Under the pieces are notes generated by a model. That model was not told the DNA's origin. It saw only the letters and a program-made list of their open reading frames with translations, and searched no databases. DNA of 64,000 nt, taken from positions 17,042-81,041 of the forward strand of contig WYBR01000003.1 of the NCBI GenBank assembly GCA_011525805.1, written 5' to 3'. Source of the DNA: Vicinamibacteraceae bacterium. Lineage in GTDB: Bacteria; Planctomycetota; Phycisphaerae; Phycisphaerales; UBA5793. The stretch's first letter is position 1, and every line of letters begins with the position of its first letter. Positions 9,098 through 19,966 of the stretch are shown here, in pieces. Made by a program: the position numbers and the translations under genes.

Positions 9098-11565
9098 CGG
9101 GAGGCTCCTTCATAGGCGTCAATCGTTTCGCGGATGACGCTTCGCACCTGCTCGAAGTCATCGACGTCCTCGATGCAGAAGGCGTCGACGTGTCTCCACG
9201 CGCTGGGCGCGCGGCCGCAGAGGATGACCTGCCGCCGCTCCTGCCCGCGGAGGAACTGCTTGACGTGATCAATGTGCTCGTCGCGCGGCTCGACGACCCA
9301 GATGGCCGCGTCGCCCGGCTCGTCGGGCCCGCCGCGCTCGACCTCGAATCCGCCCGCGGCGAGCATGGTCTCGATGAGGGTGGCGAGGCGCGGATTGCTC
9401 AGCGCGAGGCGCGCCAGCCGCCGCTCGTCGCTCACGGGCTCTTCGGACTCCACCACGGGCAGGTCGAGGCCGATGTTCGTCCCCTTGCCCGGCGCCGACT
9501 CGACGAAGACGTGCCCGCCTGCAGCCTGCGCCACGCCACGCACCAGCGACAGCCCCATTCCCGTCCCCAGACCGCGCGGCTTGGTCGTGAAGAACGGATC
9601 GAAGATGCGCTGCTGAACTTCCGGCGTCATGCCGCGCCCGTTGTCGGCGACGCCCAGGCGGATGGAGATGCCGTTGGGGTCGCGCTCCGCCCAGAGGCGC
9701 ACCAGGCCGCGCTCCCCGATCGCCTCGCCGGCGTTGACGACGAGGTTGAGGGCCGCCTGGGTGAGGCGGTGCGGCGCCACCGCCACGGGCGGCAGCCCGC
9801 GCGGAATCGACGCCTCGAATCGCGCGTGCTTCGGCACCGCCTTCTGAAGCAGCACGCTCACCTGCTCCCACCACTCGTCGAGCACCGTCGTCGACTGCGA
9901 CGCTTCGCTGTCGTCCGGATCGAGGGCGAGCAGGTGCAGCCCGTCGCTCAACTGCTGGAGGTAGTCGCACAGGCGGCGGACGATCATCAGTTCCCGGCGA
10001 GCCTCCTCGGGCAGGTCCATCGACTCGGCGGCGTCGAGGCGGCAGCGCATCGGCAGCAGGACGTTGTTCATGTCGTGCCCCAGCCCCGCCGCCAGCGTGC
10101 CGATCGAGGCGAGGCGGTCCGACTGCCGCAGTTTCTCGATCGAGTGCATGAGTTCGTCGGTGCGCTGCGCGATGAGGCTTTCGAGGTCTTCGCGGTGCGC
10201 CGCCAGTTCGCGCTCCATGCGGCGCTGCTCGGTGACGTCCACGCCCAGGCCCGCGACCGCCACGAGCGCGCCGCGCGAATCCCACACCACCGAGTTGTTC
10301 CACGCGATAAGGCGAGCCTCGCCCGATCGCGTGAGAATCTCATTCTCGTAGCGCGGCTCGATGCTCCCTGTGCGGATGGCGCGGCGGAATACCTCGCGCG
10401 TCGGCTCTCGATCCGAGGGCGGCAGGCAGGCATCGAACCAGTCTCGCCCGACGACTTCGTCGCGCTTCCAGCCGGTGAGGCGGAGGAAGAAGTCGTTGCA
10501 GAAGGTCACGACGCCGCCGGGATCGAGGGTGACGGCGATGATCTGGACGTGTTCGAGGAGGTTGCGGAACCGGTGCTCCGAGGCGGCCAGCGCATCCTGG
10601 AGGCGCTTGTGCTGCACCACCCGCCCGAGCGGCGCCACCGCCGCGGCGACCAGCGCCAGCAGCCGCTGGTCCGCCTCCTGACGCCGCCGCATGAAGAAGG
10701 CCATGACGGCCGCGACCTCGTGCTCGTGGAGGATTGGCACGGCGACCGCGGTCCGAAACCCCGCCGCGCTCGCCGCCGTCGCCCGCTTGAAGAAGTCGTC
10801 GTCGCGCAGGTCGTCGAGCCACTCGCTCTTGCCCGACTGCCAGACGCGTCCGGGCAGACCGACGCCCTTGCCGAATCGCGCCTCCGACGCGGCGCGCTGG
10901 AACTGGTCAAAGTGCGGATCGGTGCTGTACCACACCGGCGTGCCGACGAGGACCTCGCCGCCCGGCTCGGGCACCCACGCCTCGCCGTACTCCCACCCCG
11001 TCGCCTCGCAGATGCGCCGCAGCGCCTCGACCATCGCCGCGTCCAGGCTGGTCGCTTCGCCGATCGCCAGACTCAGTTCCTGGAGCAGGCGCAGTTCCTC
11101 CTCGACGCGCCGCCTTTGCGAGACGTCGTGGATGATGCCGGTGAACAGCGGCATCGACTCGCCCGGCACGTCCACGCGCGAAACGGAGATTTCGATCGGA
11201 AAGAGCGTCCCGTCCTTGCGCACCGCCTCGAATTCGCGCGTCCGGCCGAGGATGTTCGTCACGCCCGTGCGGCGGTAGGCTTCGAGGTAGCCGTCGTGCG
11301 CCTCGCGGTGCGGAGCGGGCATGAGCATGCTGATGTTGCGCCCGATCATCTCGTCGGGCGTGTATCCGAACACGCGCTCGACGGAGCGGCTCGCCGAGAG
11401 AATCGTGCCGCCGGCGTCGATCGTCACGATCGGGTCAAGCGTCGAATCGAGGATCGCCTGGTGCCGCGCGAGCAACGACGGGCCGGTGAGCACCTCGGCC
11501 GGCCGGGAGCGCCGCCCATCCTCCTCAGAACGGACGCCGGCGGGTTTTCGACGCAGGGGAGACAT
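9094..11565 (-). CDS. PAS-GAF-PAS sensor histidine kinase with a degenerate C-terminal receiver-like domain
   Basis: An 823-residue soluble-looking kinase without clear membrane segments. Order of domains: PAS (about 30-150, ILDSTLDPIVTIDAGGTILS), GAF (about 160-300), PAS (about 315-440), coiled coil, HisKA with the likely phospho-His in LAAGLGHDMNN, HATPase_c with NLVVNAGEAIGERG, VADNGRGM and GLGTGMGLSLV, then about 110 residues (LARLALSNPRLATLIETMLA onward). The last part resembles a receiver fold but lacks the acidic pair and phospho-Asp motif. It overlaps the downstream LuxR-type regulator by 4 bases. Input is probably a small ligand or redox state sensed by PAS/GAF; this is inference. 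Confidence 0.9.
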   Translation of the reverse strand: MSPLRRKPAGVRSEEDGRRSRPAEVLTGPSLLARHQAILDSTLDPIVTIDAGGTILSASRSVERVFGYTPDEMIGRNISMLMPAPHREAHDGYLEAYRRTGVTNILGRTREFEAVRKDGTLFPIEISVSRVDVPGESMPLFTGIIHDVSQRRRVEEELRLLQELSLAIGEATSLDAAMVEALRRICEATGWEYGEAWVPEPGGEVLVGTPVWYSTDPHFDQFQRAASEARFGKGVGLPGRVWQSGKSEWLDDLRDDDFFKRATAASAAGFRTAVAVPILHEHEVAAVMAFFMRRRQEADQRLLALVAAAVAPLGRVVQHKRLQDALAASEHRFRNLLEHVQIIAVTLDPGGVVTFCNDFFLRLTGWKRDEVVGRDWFDACLPPSDREPTREVFRRAIRTGSIEPRYENEILTRSGEARLIAWNNSVVWDSRGALVAVAGLGVDVTEQRRMERELAAHREDLESLIAQRTDELMHSIEKLRQSDRLASIGTLAAGLGHDMNNVLLPMRCRLDAAESMDLPEEARRELMIVRRLCDYLQQLSDGLHLLALDPDDSEASQSTTVLDEWWEQVSVLLQKAVPKHARFEASIPRGLPPVAVAPHRLTQAALNLVVNAGEAIGERGLVRLWAERDPNGISIRLGVADNGRGMTPEVQQRIFDPFFTTKPRGLGTGMGLSLVRGVAQAAGGHVFVESAPGKGTNIGLDLPVVESEEPVSDERRLARLALSNPRLATLIETMLAAGGFEVERGGPDEPGDAAIWVVEPRDEHIDHVKQFLRGQERRQVILCGRAPSAWRHVDAFCIEDVDDFEQVRSVIRETIDAYEGASR

Positions 11566-11682
11566 GGTCGCAGAGCCAAAGTGGTTGTTGGAACAGGTGA
11601 TTATGGCATCGCGGCGCCCCGGCGACCGCGCGGGAGGCCCGCATCAGGGCGATTTCCCTGATGCCAGGGCCAACAATCGGGC

Positions 11683-12531
11683 ATGAGACCCCCCACCGCC
11701 TTCTCCATCCTCCTCACCTTCGCGCTCGCCATGTTCCTCGCTCCCGCCGCCCGCGGTCAGGAGGATGCCGCCGCCAACCCCCCGCCCGCCGCCGAGGCCG
11801 CCGCGCAAGCGCTGCTCGACTCTCCCCGCCACGGCGAGTGGATTGATGTGCCGTTGCCCGACTCGGAGACAACGATCCGAACCTGGGTCGTCTATCCGGA
11901 GCGGTCCGACACGGCCCCGGTCGTGATCGTCATTCACGAGATCTTCGGCCTGACGGACTGGATCAGGGCCGTGGCGGACCGACTCGCGGCCGAGGGCTTC
12001 ATCGCCGTCGCGCCCGATCTCCTGTCGGGCAAAGGCCCGGGCGGAGGCGGGACGGACTCGTTCGAGGGAGACGCGGTGCGGGCGGCCATTCGCGGCCTCT
12101 CCGACGATGAGGTGGTCCAGCGCCTCGACGCGGTCCGCGCGCACGCGCTGGCCTTCCCCTCGGCGGGAAAGTCAAGCGCGACGATCGGTTTCTGCTGGGG
12201 CGGGACGGCGTCGTTCATGTACGCCACGCGCCAGGCCGAACTCAATGCCGCGATCGTCTTCTACGGCACGGCGCCGGAGGCGGGGCGGCTGGGCACGATC
12301 AAGTGCCCGGTCCTTGGTCTCTATGGAGGCGATGACAATCGCGTGACCTCGACGGTCGGCCCCACCGAGGCGGCGATGAAGGAGCGTGAACTCGAGTTCA
12401 CGCCCCACGTCTACCAGGGCGCGGGGCACGGCTTTCTCCGCCAGCAGACCGGCCGTGACGGCGCCAACGATCGCGCCGCCCGCGCAGCGTGGAAGGAGAC
12501 CCTCGACTTCTTGCGCGCGAGACTCAAGTAG
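11683..12531 (+). CDS. Exported dienelactone hydrolase-family protein
   Basis: A 282-residue alpha/beta hydrolase with a signal peptide (MRPPTAFSILLTFALAMFLA, ending about ARGQ at residue 26). The family features are VVIVIHEIFGL near residue 85, the nucleophile-elbow GFCWGG with Cys (typical of dienelactone hydrolases rather than Ser), the Asp in YGGDDNRV and the His in GAGHGFLR. The family hydrolyses lactones or esters such as dienelactone; the substrate here is unknown and the export signal is compatible with scavenging in the periplasm. The gene stands alone, divergent from the sensor kinase gene. Confidence 0.88.
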   Translation: MRPPTAFSILLTFALAMFLAPAARGQEDAAANPPPAAEAAAQALLDSPRHGEWIDVPLPDSETTIRTWVVYPERSDTAPVVIVIHEIFGLTDWIRAVADRLAAEGFIAVAPDLLSGKGPGGGGTDSFEGDAVRAAIRGLSDDEVVQRLDAVRAHALAFPSAGKSSATIGFCWGGTASFMYATRQAELNAAIVFYGTAPEAGRLGTIKCPVLGLYGGDDNRVTSTVGPTEAAMKERELEFTPHVYQGAGHGFLRQQTGRDGANDRAARAAWKETLDFLRARLK

Positions 12532-12857
12532 CCCCATTCAGGGTCCCCGCACGGGACGGCGCGATCCACATCAAGTGAAGTGATCGGCCGGCAATCGCCG
12601 ATCGCCTTGCCGCACCGCTCGATGAGTCGGGAGCCGCCCGAACTTGCCATCGCGTCATCAGGACCGCACCGCCGCTCGCGATTCGCACCGAATGAGGCTT
12701 ATCGGTCGTGCGGATGGCTGTTTTCCGAGGAAACCGCACGAAAGGCCGAGTATTCCTCCCTTCCCGCCTGATTCTCCTTGACACGGCCCGGCCAGTGCGT
12801 TAGTCTGCGGCATTCTCGGGCGCGACTCCGCGCGCCCTTCAGAAGGAGGGAAGATCG
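12532..12857. other. Intergenic region before the PEP-CTERM gene
   Basis: No gene is supported in this 326-base gap. It holds a likely promoter for the downstream gene: TTGACA at 12778-12783, a 17-base spacer and TAGTCT at 12801-12806 (a weak -10), then a ribosome site agaaggaggg ending a few bases before the ATG at 12858. The first 240 bases show nothing I can name. Confidence 0.5.
12778..12806 (+). promoter_or_regulatory. Predicted sigma-70-type promoter of the PEP-CTERM gene
   Basis: A perfect -35 TTGACA (12778-12783) is followed by 17 bases and TAGTCT (12801-12806, three of six consensus bases). It is about 50 bases before the ATG, leaving room for a short leader with a strong ribosome site. 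No transcript data are available. Confidence 0.45.
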
Positions 12858-13649
12858 ATGAGCCGTGGAAACACAATGCTTTGCTGCGCCGGATTGGTTG
12901 CGTCGGCGCTCGCTTCGTCCGCTCTTGGACAGCGGATGGTCGCCGTGGACAGCAGCCGGGCGCTGTACGACATCGACCTGTCCACCGGGGCCAAGACCCA
13001 GTTCGGGACGGTGGGCAGCAACGCGGGCACGACGGGCGGCCTGGCGTATGACGCCGCCCTGGGCATCATGTATGTGTCGTCCACCTCGCTCGACTCGCTC
13101 TTCATCGTCGATCTCTCGACGGGAGAAGCAACGCTGGTCGGCGCCTATGGCGACTCGGCAATCGTCATGCACGGCCTCGAATGGGACTCGAGCACGGGCA
13201 CGCTCTACGGGGCCTCATCGCACAACAACGGCCTGTACAACATCGACCTCATCACCGGGGCGGCCACGCTCATCGGCACCTCGGGCCTGACGAGTTTCAC
13301 CAACCTCGGATACGATTCCGACGGCGACGTCATGTACGCGACCAACAGCGGCGCCGACAGTTTCTACCGCATGAACCGCGCCGACGGGACGGTCACGCTC
13401 ATCGGCTCGCTCAACGGACCCACCAATCCCAACGGCCTCGCCTACAACCGCGACAACGGCCGCCTCTACCTCGTGGACAACAGCACGGACAACTTCTACT
13501 GGATCGACACGAACACGGGCACCGCCAACCTCATCGGCTCCATGGGGTCGGGCAACCTCCTGGGCCTGGCGTACATCCCGATCCCGGCGCCCGCAACCCT
13601 GGCGCTCCTCGGGCTTGGAGTGCTCGCGATCGGCCGGCGCCGCCGCTGA
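12858..13649 (+). CDS. PEP-CTERM exported beta-propeller protein
   Basis: 263 residues: a signal peptide (MSRGNTMLCCAGLVASALAS, cleavage near ALGQ), then six or so blade-like repeats such as YDIDLSTGAKTQFGTVG, FIVDLSTGEATLVGAYG and YNIDLITGAATLIGTSG. The C-terminus, IPIPAPATLALLGLGVLAIG plus RRRR, is a PEP-CTERM sorting signal (PAP variant, hydrophobic helix, Arg cluster) recognised by exosortase. The repeats look like a DUF4394/NHL-type propeller. The protein is predicted to be exported and processed at the envelope or exopolysaccharide layer. A strong ribosome site (aaggaggg) and an upstream promoter support this start. No exosortase gene is in the window. Confidence 0.88.
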   Translation: MSRGNTMLCCAGLVASALASSALGQRMVAVDSSRALYDIDLSTGAKTQFGTVGSNAGTTGGLAYDAALGIMYVSSTSLDSLFIVDLSTGEATLVGAYGDSAIVMHGLEWDSSTGTLYGASSHNNGLYNIDLITGAATLIGTSGLTSFTNLGYDSDGDVMYATNSGADSFYRMNRADGTVTLIGSLNGPTNPNGLAYNRDNGRLYLVDNSTDNFYWIDTNTGTANLIGSMGSGNLLGLAYIPIPAPATLALLGLGVLAIGRRRR

Positions 13650-13678
13650 TTGCAGCAACCGGCCGTCTCATGACGTTC

Positions 13679-13706
13679 AAGACCCAGGCGGAGGCCTGGG
13701 TCTTTT
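13679..13706. terminator. Rho-independent terminator after the PEP-CTERM gene
   Basis: An 11-base perfect stem (aagacccaggc / gcctgggtctt) with a 4-base loop and a following T-run (tttt) on the plus strand. It sits between two convergent genes, so it may also serve the minus-strand gene ending at 13727. Confidence 0.85.
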
Positions 13707-13726
13707 CGCTTCGACCCTCCCGAGAC

Positions 13727-14413
13727 TCAACCGCCGCACTCGGGGCAGCGCGAGCCGTCGGGCCGTCCCGTGCGCGGATAGCCGCAGTGAACGCAGCAGC
13801 CGGCGCGGCGCCGCCGCGCCTCGCGCAGCCGCCCGACGGCCGTGAAGAGAGCCAGCCACGCGAGCGCGAACGCTGCGCTGTCGGCGATGAGTCCGGTCCA
13901 GATCGGAGTGAGCGGAAGGGCCCGCGGCTGAAACTCGCGGTCGCGCGGTAACTGCACGCCCCCTTCCACCCGATAGATGATGTCCGCGTTGCGCACCTGC
14001 GTCTTCCAGTGGATCGAGCACGTCAGCGCCTTGAGCGGCCAGCCGACTTCGCGGTACCACGCCTGCATGTGCAGGTCGTCGAGCGAAGCCGGGCGAAGGT
14101 GGCGCGGCAGCGATTCGAGATCGACCTTCCGCGCCTCGAAGTCCTCGTTGCGCATCATGATCGCCTGCCCGGAGATCTGAACAAACCAGTACGACACGAC
14201 GCGGTGCCAGGCGTTGCGCCCCTGCGTGATCTCCCACACCTTGAAACCGTCGGTCGACTTCGCCAGCCCGACGGGCGTGGTCGTCGGCGGCCCGTACCCG
14301 TGCCGGCCGCGCGGCAGGAACATCGCGGCCCAGCCAATGAGCACCGTCGTCGCCAGCCCCAGCCCGAGGGAGGCGAGCAGGCGCGACGGCCGGTTGCGGC
14401 ACGCGTTCGTCAT
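13727..14413 (-). CDS. Membrane protein with C-terminal zinc ribbon
   Basis: A 228-residue protein of unknown function. It has an N-terminal transmembrane segment (residues about 14-34, LASLGLGLATTVLIGWAAMF), a polar domain of about 125 residues with several Trp and Tyr, a second hydrophobic segment (ADSAAFALAWLALFTAVG) and a C-terminal zinc ribbon, CCVHCGYPRTG then CPECGG. This architecture is common in planctomycetes (established observation); the role is unknown. The frame is open to 15343, but ATG 14413 places the membrane segment at the N-terminus, so I prefer it. Confidence 0.7.
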   Translation of the reverse strand: MTNACRNRPSRLLASLGLGLATTVLIGWAAMFLPRGRHGYGPPTTTPVGLAKSTDGFKVWEITQGRNAWHRVVSYWFVQISGQAIMMRNEDFEARKVDLESLPRHLRPASLDDLHMQAWYREVGWPLKALTCSIHWKTQVRNADIIYRVEGGVQLPRDREFQPRALPLTPIWTGLIADSAAFALAWLALFTAVGRLREARRRRAGCCVHCGYPRTGRPDGSRCPECGG

Positions 14414-14677
14414 GCGGCAACGGTAGCCCCCGGCCCGGGGGCGGCCGGGCGAAAAAGTGTGACTCGCCTTTGCCCGCTGCCGCCCTGTCCTGCGAGTGTG
14501 GGGGTGGAGCGGTGTGCGGACCGGAGATGTACACCCTCGCGAACCCAACCGCTTGAAAAGGCCGGTCGCCGTCGTGGCGCCGGCGCATGCAAGGTGGACC
14601 TCAGACTGCAACCGGGTCCAGTTCCCGAACCACCCGGCGCAGCGAGGCAACAAACAGACTCTGGAAGGAGTACAGAA

Positions 14678-15298
14678 GTGGCACGCAATGTTCTTCGTTA
14701 CGCGTTTGGAATGGTCCTCACCGCCTGTCTCAGCGGCGCGGCGTCGGGCCAGTGCATCGTCAACCAGCCGTGGGATCTTCGCCATGCGTCGCACACGTCG
14801 ATCGTGCGCACCTGCGGTCTTCCGACGCCCGCGCCCCTCGTGGCGGCGGACGACTTCAAGTGCCGCAGCGGCGGGACGCTCACTCACGTCCGCTGGTGGG
14901 GCACGCTGGCGCTGACGGCGCAGGTCGGCAAGCCCTACTACATCGCCATTCGCCGGGACAACGGCAACTGCCAGCCCGCGGGCGTTCTCTGGTCGGCGTG
15001 CGTGACGCCGCAGGCCGTCTCCGTCGGCGTGGACTGCCAGGGTCGGCGGGTCTTCCGCTTCACCACGGCCGTTCCGCCCTTCGCGGTCGTCGCCGGGCAG
15101 AAGTACTGGATCCAGATTTCCGAGATCGACGACCAGAGCGCCCGCCCGGGTGTCGAGGACTTCCGCTGGTCCGGCCGTCAGCCGCTGCGTCTGTGCCCGG
15201 CCGCCCAGATCAACGCGGCCGGCGGCATTCTCCAGCCGCTCATCGACCCCTGCGACGGCGCTCCCGACGACCTGAGTTTCGTCCTCAAGATCGTCTGA
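14678..15298 (+). CDS. Small exported protein, unknown function
   Basis: 206 residues beginning at a GTG with a good ribosome site (ggaaggag, 7 bases before). A signal peptide (ARNVLRYAFGMVLTACLSGA, cut near ASGQ) is followed by a beta-rich domain with six or so cysteines (CIVNQPW, RTCGL, FKCRSGG, NGNCQPAG, VDCQGRR, LCPAAQ, DPCDGAP), likely disulfide-bonded outside the cytoplasm. The ADDF motif (VAADDFKC) and WWG are typical of a group of planctomycete secreted proteins often annotated as hypothetical. I do not assign a function. Confidence 0.75.
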   Translation: MARNVLRYAFGMVLTACLSGAASGQCIVNQPWDLRHASHTSIVRTCGLPTPAPLVAADDFKCRSGGTLTHVRWWGTLALTAQVGKPYYIAIRRDNGNCQPAGVLWSACVTPQAVSVGVDCQGRRVFRFTTAVPPFAVVAGQKYWIQISEIDDQSARPGVEDFRWSGRQPLRLCPAAQINAAGGILQPLIDPCDGAPDDLSFVLKIV

Positions 15299-15331
15299 CG
15301 CGATCGCTGACCACGCTCCGCCTCTCTTCCG

Positions 15332-15363
15332 GGCCCGGACCACGCCAGTGGTCCGGGCCTCGT
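15332..15363 (+). terminator. Rho-independent terminator
   Basis: A perfect 12-base stem (ggcccggaccac / gtggtccgggcc) with a 4-base loop gcca, followed by tcgttgt. It lies 33 bases after the stop of the small exported protein and before a convergent gene, so it probably ends transcription from the plus strand. Confidence 0.8.
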
Positions 15364-15390
15364 TGTATTCGGGTGCGGCGGGACGGGCGA

Positions 15391-15975
15391 TCAGCGCTTC
15401 TTCGCGGCCTTCTTCTTTGCCGCGCGGCCGGTCTTCCCGGCGCGCGTCGCGCCGCGCGCCGCCGGGGCATTCGCGGAGCGCTTGGCGCCGGTCTTCTTCG
15501 ACGCCGGTCGGCGCCGGCCGGCGGAGGCATTCAGGTTTGACTCATACCGTGCGATGAGCACCGCGACGGGAGTGCGCCGAATCGCTTCGCCGATCACGTC
15601 GAGCGGCAGATCCTCGAGCCGCTTGAAGCGGATGCAGGACTTGCCCATGTCGAGTTTGCGGCCCGACCTGGCCCAGGCGCTGCGGAACCACGCCTCTTCC
15701 TGCGGCGAGCCGTAAACGCCCATGAGATAGATCGCCATGTGATTCTTTTGTGAGGCAAGGCCGGCGAAGGGCAGCGGCTGTCTCGGATCGCAGTGATATC
15801 CCGGCGGATAGACGCGGTGCGGCACGCAGTAGCCGATCATCCCGTACTGCATGCACTCCTGATAGTCCTTGTCGAGGTTGGCGCGGATGACCTCGCGCAC
15901 CGCCTCAAGCGCGGCGCGCCGGTCCTCTGGAAGGGTGGCGAGATACTCCGCGACTGTCGTTGCTTTGCTCTGCAT
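15391..15975 (-). CDS. DUF1801/YdhG-like protein with a Lys/Ala/Arg-rich tail
   Basis: 194 residues. The N-terminal about 135 residues match the DUF1801 (YdhG/YjbR-like fold) pattern: TTVAEYLATLPEDRRAALEA, then CMQYGMIGYCVP, KNHMAIYLMGVYG, MGKSCIRFKRLEDLPLDVIG. The last 50 residues are very basic and low in complexity (RRRPASKKTGAKRSAN onward, ending KKKAAKKR), like a histone-H1-type DNA-binding tail. The biochemical role of the domain is not established; the tail suggests nucleic-acid contact (inference). The start at 15975 follows a short upstream region with no repeat. Confidence 0.75.
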   Translation of the reverse strand: MQSKATTVAEYLATLPEDRRAALEAVREVIRANLDKDYQECMQYGMIGYCVPHRVYPPGYHCDPRQPLPFAGLASQKNHMAIYLMGVYGSPQEEAWFRSAWARSGRKLDMGKSCIRFKRLEDLPLDVIGEAIRRTPVAVLIARYESNLNASAGRRRPASKKTGAKRSANAPAARGATRAGKTGRAAKKKAAKKR

Positions 15976-15998
15976 GGCGCAAGTGTAGTCGGACGCCC

Positions 15999-16025
15999 AA
16001 GCCCACGTTCATTGAACGTGGGCTT
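15999..16025. repeat. REP-like palindrome downstream of the RAYT gene
   Basis: Perfect 13-base arms (aagcccacgttca / tgaacgtgggctt) around one base, the same core as the copy at 4409-4449. It abuts the stop of the transposase gene (TGA read on the minus strand at 16029-16031). Confidence 0.85.
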
Positions 16026-16028
16026 CGG

Positions 16029-16616
16029 TCACCGTGCTTCCGGGAACGACCATACCTCGGCGTACTCATTCGCGTGCTGCACGACGTAATTGCACACATT
16101 GATCTGATGCCGACGGTCCCGGATCGGGACGATCTTGCCGCGCTTTCCCCAGACCGGCCCCGAGGCCACGTGCCCTTCGCGCACAAGTCGCTTGGCGCTC
16201 CACTGTTTGGCGATCCCCATCAGGTGACGCACGGGGTCGTCAATCGCGGACGTGCGTCGAAGCCCACGTTCAATAAACGTGGGCTTCGACGGGCGCGCGG
16301 GGAGCTGCGCCAGGACGTGCAAGTGCGTCGCGGCCACCGCAATGGCGATGACCCGCACATCATGTGCAACGAGAGTCTCTCGAAACTCCTCCAGCACGAT
16401 TCGTCGCTGCAGAGCATTCAGCACCACGGCTGGGCGCTTCAACTTGCGATGCGCATCAGCATGACGCGTTTCAAATCGCCCCGGTGGAGGCGGCGATTTG
16501 TAATCACCTTGCACATGTTCACGATGCTTGCGGGTTCGGAAGCCGCGCGGGTCGCCGGGCAGCCAGGATCCGTAGGTCGACGTGATTGCGTGATACCAGT
16601 GGCGCCAGGCCGGCAT
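16029..16616 (-). CDS. RAYT-like HUH (Y1) transposase containing an in-frame REP hairpin
   Basis: 195 residues from ATG 16616. The N-terminal block TSTYGSWLPGDPRGFR and GDYKSPPP is typical of planctomycete IS200/RAYT-type transposases (family knowledge). The HUH motif is THLHVLAQL, and a candidate catalytic Tyr lies in NVCNYVVQHANEY near the C-terminus. RAYTs nick and join REP hairpins as single strands. Copies of one hairpin lie on each side of the gene (15999-16025 and 16662-16698). A third (16256-16290) sits inside it and is translated in frame as PSKPTFIERGLRR between the HUH motif and the Tyr region. Whether the enzyme is active after this insertion is not known. Confidence 0.82.
   Translation of the reverse strand: MPAWRHWYHAITSTYGSWLPGDPRGFRTRKHREHVQGDYKSPPPPGRFETRHADAHRKLKRPAVVLNALQRRIVLEEFRETLVAHDVRVIAIAVAATHLHVLAQLPARPSKPTFIERGLRRTSAIDDPVRHLMGIAKQWSAKRLVREGHVASGPVWGKRGKIVPIRDRRHQINVCNYVVQHANEYAEVWSFPEAR
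16256..16290. repeat. REP-like palindrome inside the RAYT gene
   Basis: Arms gtcgaagcccacgttca and taaacgtgggcttcgac with one mismatch. It encodes about 12 residues in frame in the minus-strand transposase, just after its HUH motif. It is the same repeat family as the flanking copies. Confidence 0.85.
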
Positions 16617-16661
16617 GGTTGCGCCTCCGCTTGCAGGTCGATTCACATCTACTCTATTCAA

Positions 16662-16698
16662 CGCCGAAGCCCACGTTCAATGAACATGGGCTTCGGCG
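16662..16698. repeat. REP-like palindrome upstream of the RAYT gene
   Basis: Arms cgccgaagcccacgttca and tgaacatgggcttcggcg with one mismatch, about 45 bases before the transposase ATG. It lies between the hppA stop (16726) and the transposase gene. Confidence 0.85.
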
Positions 16699-16725
16699 CG
16701 TATTGCAGGTTGGAGGTGCGACGAC

Positions 16726-19335
<2,610 letters not shown>

Positions 19336-19567
19336 GTTCCGATCCTCGCGACTCCGATCCACCCTTGACGCAGGATCGGGTCAGACAAGAAGAAGTGAGA
19401 TGCGACTCTCGAACGAAAACCGATGTCGATCGACTGACCGGCACCGGCTGAAGACTTCACCAGATGTGCGTCCGCCCTGCCACTGCCGCCATGACGCGCT
19501 CGAGTCTGGATGGATGAGGAACCGAAGTCCGGCCGCCCACGGGATCGCGGCCGGTCCGATCGACCGG
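19336..19567. other. Spacer between hppA and rpsU
   Basis: I see no gene here. Both neighbours are on the minus strand, so this stretch carries the hppA leader and the region after rpsU. The bases gatcgaccggtcag are partly palindromic, but they are too short to call a terminator. Confidence 0.4.
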
Positions 19568-19753
19568 TCAGGTGAGGAAGGGGCGACGAGGCTGGGTCCG
19601 CCGCGCTTCGCGGTTGCGGCGCTCCGAGGGCTTCTCGTAGTACTGGCGGCGCTTGATGTCCTTGGTCAGCCCTTCTTTTTCGCAGAGTTTCTTGAAGCGG
19701 CGGAGCATCTGCTCGACTGACTCGCCGCTGCGTGCCTTGATTCGAATGGCCAT
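19568..19753 (-). CDS. rpsU: Ribosomal protein bS21
   Basis: A 61-residue basic protein of the small ribosomal subunit. SVEQMLRRFKKLCEKEGLTK, IKRRQYYEKPSERRNRE and an Arg-rich C-terminus match bS21. bS21 assists the interaction of the 30S subunit with the mRNA start region. It stands alone upstream of hppA on the same strand. Confidence 0.93.
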   Translation of the reverse strand: MAIRIKARSGESVEQMLRRFKKLCEKEGLTKDIKRRQYYEKPSERRNREARRTQPRRPFLT

Positions 19754-19966
19754 GAGTCGTCACATTCCTCTCTGAACCAGCGATTTCAACAGAGCCGTAT
19801 TGAAGCCCTCTGCCGACCGATTCTCAACTCGGGCGGGCTATCTATCTGCCCCGCGCCCTTCCGGCGGGCTGGGAGCGACAGCCGTCGGCGGCAGCCGATC
19901 GGCGTCGACCGGAGCGGGGCCTTTGGGGTGGAATGGAGGCTGTCTTCGCGAGGCCGCGCGCGGCGT

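Noticed and set aside
9190..11661. An 823-codon plus-strand frame opposite the sensor kinase
   Set aside because: A by-product of high third-position GC. The minus-strand product has all kinase motifs, and the plus-strand product has none.
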